NCBI GenBank assembly: GCA_014728955.1
Contig: WJKT01000060.1
Coordinates: forward strand, 1 to 6,682
Source of the DNA: Candidatus Peregrinibacteria bacterium
GTDB lineage: Bacteria; Patescibacteriota; Gracilibacteria; UBA1369; PNNO01
DNA length: 6,682 nt
Reading direction: 5' to 3'
This document shows positions 6,192 through 6,682 of this stretch, one piece after another (positions within the stretch are counted from its first letter, which is position 1; each line of letters opens with the position of its first letter). A program made the translations under genes and the position numbers. The notes under the pieces are model-generated. The model ran no database searches. It saw nothing but the letters and a program-made list of their open reading frames with translations, and had not been told where the DNA came from.

Positions 6192-6682
6192 GTCAAGCTT
6201 CAAGAAGATTCATTTAATATGGATCAGTACATTGAGCAAATGACACAACCAATAGTAAGAACGGCGGAACGGAAATATTTCAGCCCGCAACACGACCAGG
6301 ATGTTTCATTGCCACCGCTCATCGAAGTACAGCTCATGTCGTATAAATGGTTTTTGGAAGAAGGATTAAAAGATTTATTGGAAGAGATTTCACCAATTTC
6401 AGATTTTTCAGGCAAAAAACTTGAATTGCATTTCTTAGGACATTCAATCGGAGAACCGAAATACCAGCCATACGAAGCAAAATCAAAGAATCTCACCTTT
6501 GAAGCTCCGTTAAAAGTGCATGTGCAACTGGTTAATAAAGAAACCGGAGAAATTAAAGAGCAAGACGTCTTTTTAGGAAGCATTCCACTCATGACTGAAC
6601 GCGGAACTTTCATTATTAATGGTATTGAACGTGTTGTTGTGAGTCAGATTGTACGATCTCCGGGCGTGTTTTTATCAATCAA
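5931..6682 (+). CDS. rpoB: DNA-directed RNA polymerase beta subunit with basic N-terminal extension, 3' end cut off
   Basis: Catalytic beta subunit of the core RNA polymerase; the first 250 codons are present and the frame stays open to the window end. From about residue 114 it aligns with the normal beta N-terminus: RKYFSPQ, then LPPLIEVQLMSYKWFLEEGL (matching VPYLLSIQLDSFQKFIE of E. coli), IKEQDVFLGSIPLMTERGTF, INGIERVVVSQIVRSPGVF. Before this lies an unusual 87-residue Lys/Ala/Thr tail and an acidic-polar linker (about 89-110). The ATG at 5931 is chosen because the frame upstream has no other ATG before a stop at 5817, only a GTG at 5874. A shorter start at Met97 (6219) would remove the tail. 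No rplL precedes it, unlike the common bacterial order. No Shine-Dalgarno is seen. Confidence 0.95.
   Translation, partial: MSSKSKKTKKASKKSISKQAKAKVKPKKASSAKKSKAAAKEKDKKKKTTKAKATKATKKTAKKKTAAKAKTKAKATKAKPKTKKKTTVKLQEDSFNMDQYIEQMTQPIVRTAERKYFSPQHDQDVSLPPLIEVQLMSYKWFLEEGLKDLLEEISPISDFSGKKLELHFLGHSIGEPKYQPYEAKSKNLTFEAPLKVHVQLVNKETGEIKEQDVFLGSIPLMTERGTFIINGIERVVVSQIVRSPGVFLSI
6074..6165 (+). repeat. 26-bp in-frame direct repeat inside the RpoB tail
   Basis: An identical 26-base sequence starting GACAAAAGCTAAAGC occurs at 6074-6099 and 6140-6165. The offset of 66 bases equals 22 codons, so both copies encode TKAKATKA. Exact identity over 26 bases points to a recent duplication or conversion within the tail. 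Confidence 0.85.

Noticed and set aside
5779..6243. A 154-residue open frame on the + strand overlapping the start of rpoB
   Set aside because: It is the lysine-rich rpoB region read in another frame; the A-rich sequence lacks stops there. The rpoB frame continues into an unmistakable beta subunit.
6219..6682. Met97 as the true rpoB start, leaving a normal-length N-terminus
   Set aside because: The frame is open and protein-like from the ATG at 5931, which is preceded by the same pyrimidine-rich context as the other starts. Not fully excluded, and named as the main refutation of the tail.
1..6682. Mobile elements, CRISPR arrays or phage genes
   Set aside because: No transposase, integrase, spaced repeat array or phage-type protein was seen; the only exact repeats noted lie in low-complexity tails.

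Overview
The window carries seven protein-coding genes, all on the + strand, packed with short gaps. G+C looks like roughly 40% by eye. The content is ordinary bacterial housekeeping (DnaK, seryl-tRNA synthetase, RNA polymerase beta) mixed with small membrane proteins. None of the six visible start codons has a Shine-Dalgarno sequence. The small VIT-like protein, the 86-residue membrane protein and the variant isomerase-like TIM barrel resemble proteins I associate with Patescibacteria (Candidate Phyla Radiation), perhaps a Parcubacteria-type lineage. That assignment is inference and would need marker-gene phylogeny.

Layout. Bases 1-1684 hold dnaK, missing about its first 110 codons, followed by a clear intrinsic terminator (1712-1742). 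A membrane-protein cluster follows: an 86-residue orphan (1795-2055), a VIT1/CCC1-like transporter homologue (2065-2544) and an AI-2E/PerM-family transporter (2565-3581), with gaps of only 9 and 20 bases. Next come serS (3624-4895) with its own terminator, a 249-residue TIM-barrel protein of the sugar phosphate isomerase/epimerase family (4992-5741), a 189-base intergenic region with a good promoter and a strong hairpin, and the start of rpoB (5931 to the window end).

The most unusual item is rpoB. Its reading frame begins with about 87 residues that are 46% lysine, with alanine and threonine, like the tail of a histone H1-type or AlgP-type protein. The recognisable beta-subunit fold starts only at about residue 110. 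If translated, this gives the core RNA polymerase a flexible, strongly basic arm. DnaK also ends in a lysine/aspartate-rich tail after its usual C-terminal acidic motif, and both tails contain in-frame DNA duplications.

Regulation. Several genes have a -10-like hexamer 8-12 bases before the ATG and a pyrimidine-rich stretch directly before the ATG, which fits leaderless or near-leaderless mRNAs. rpoB is the likely exception: its best promoter would give a leader of about 100 bases containing an 11-bp imperfect hairpin that ends 8 bases before the ATG. No mobile elements, CRISPR arrays, tRNA or rRNA genes were seen.
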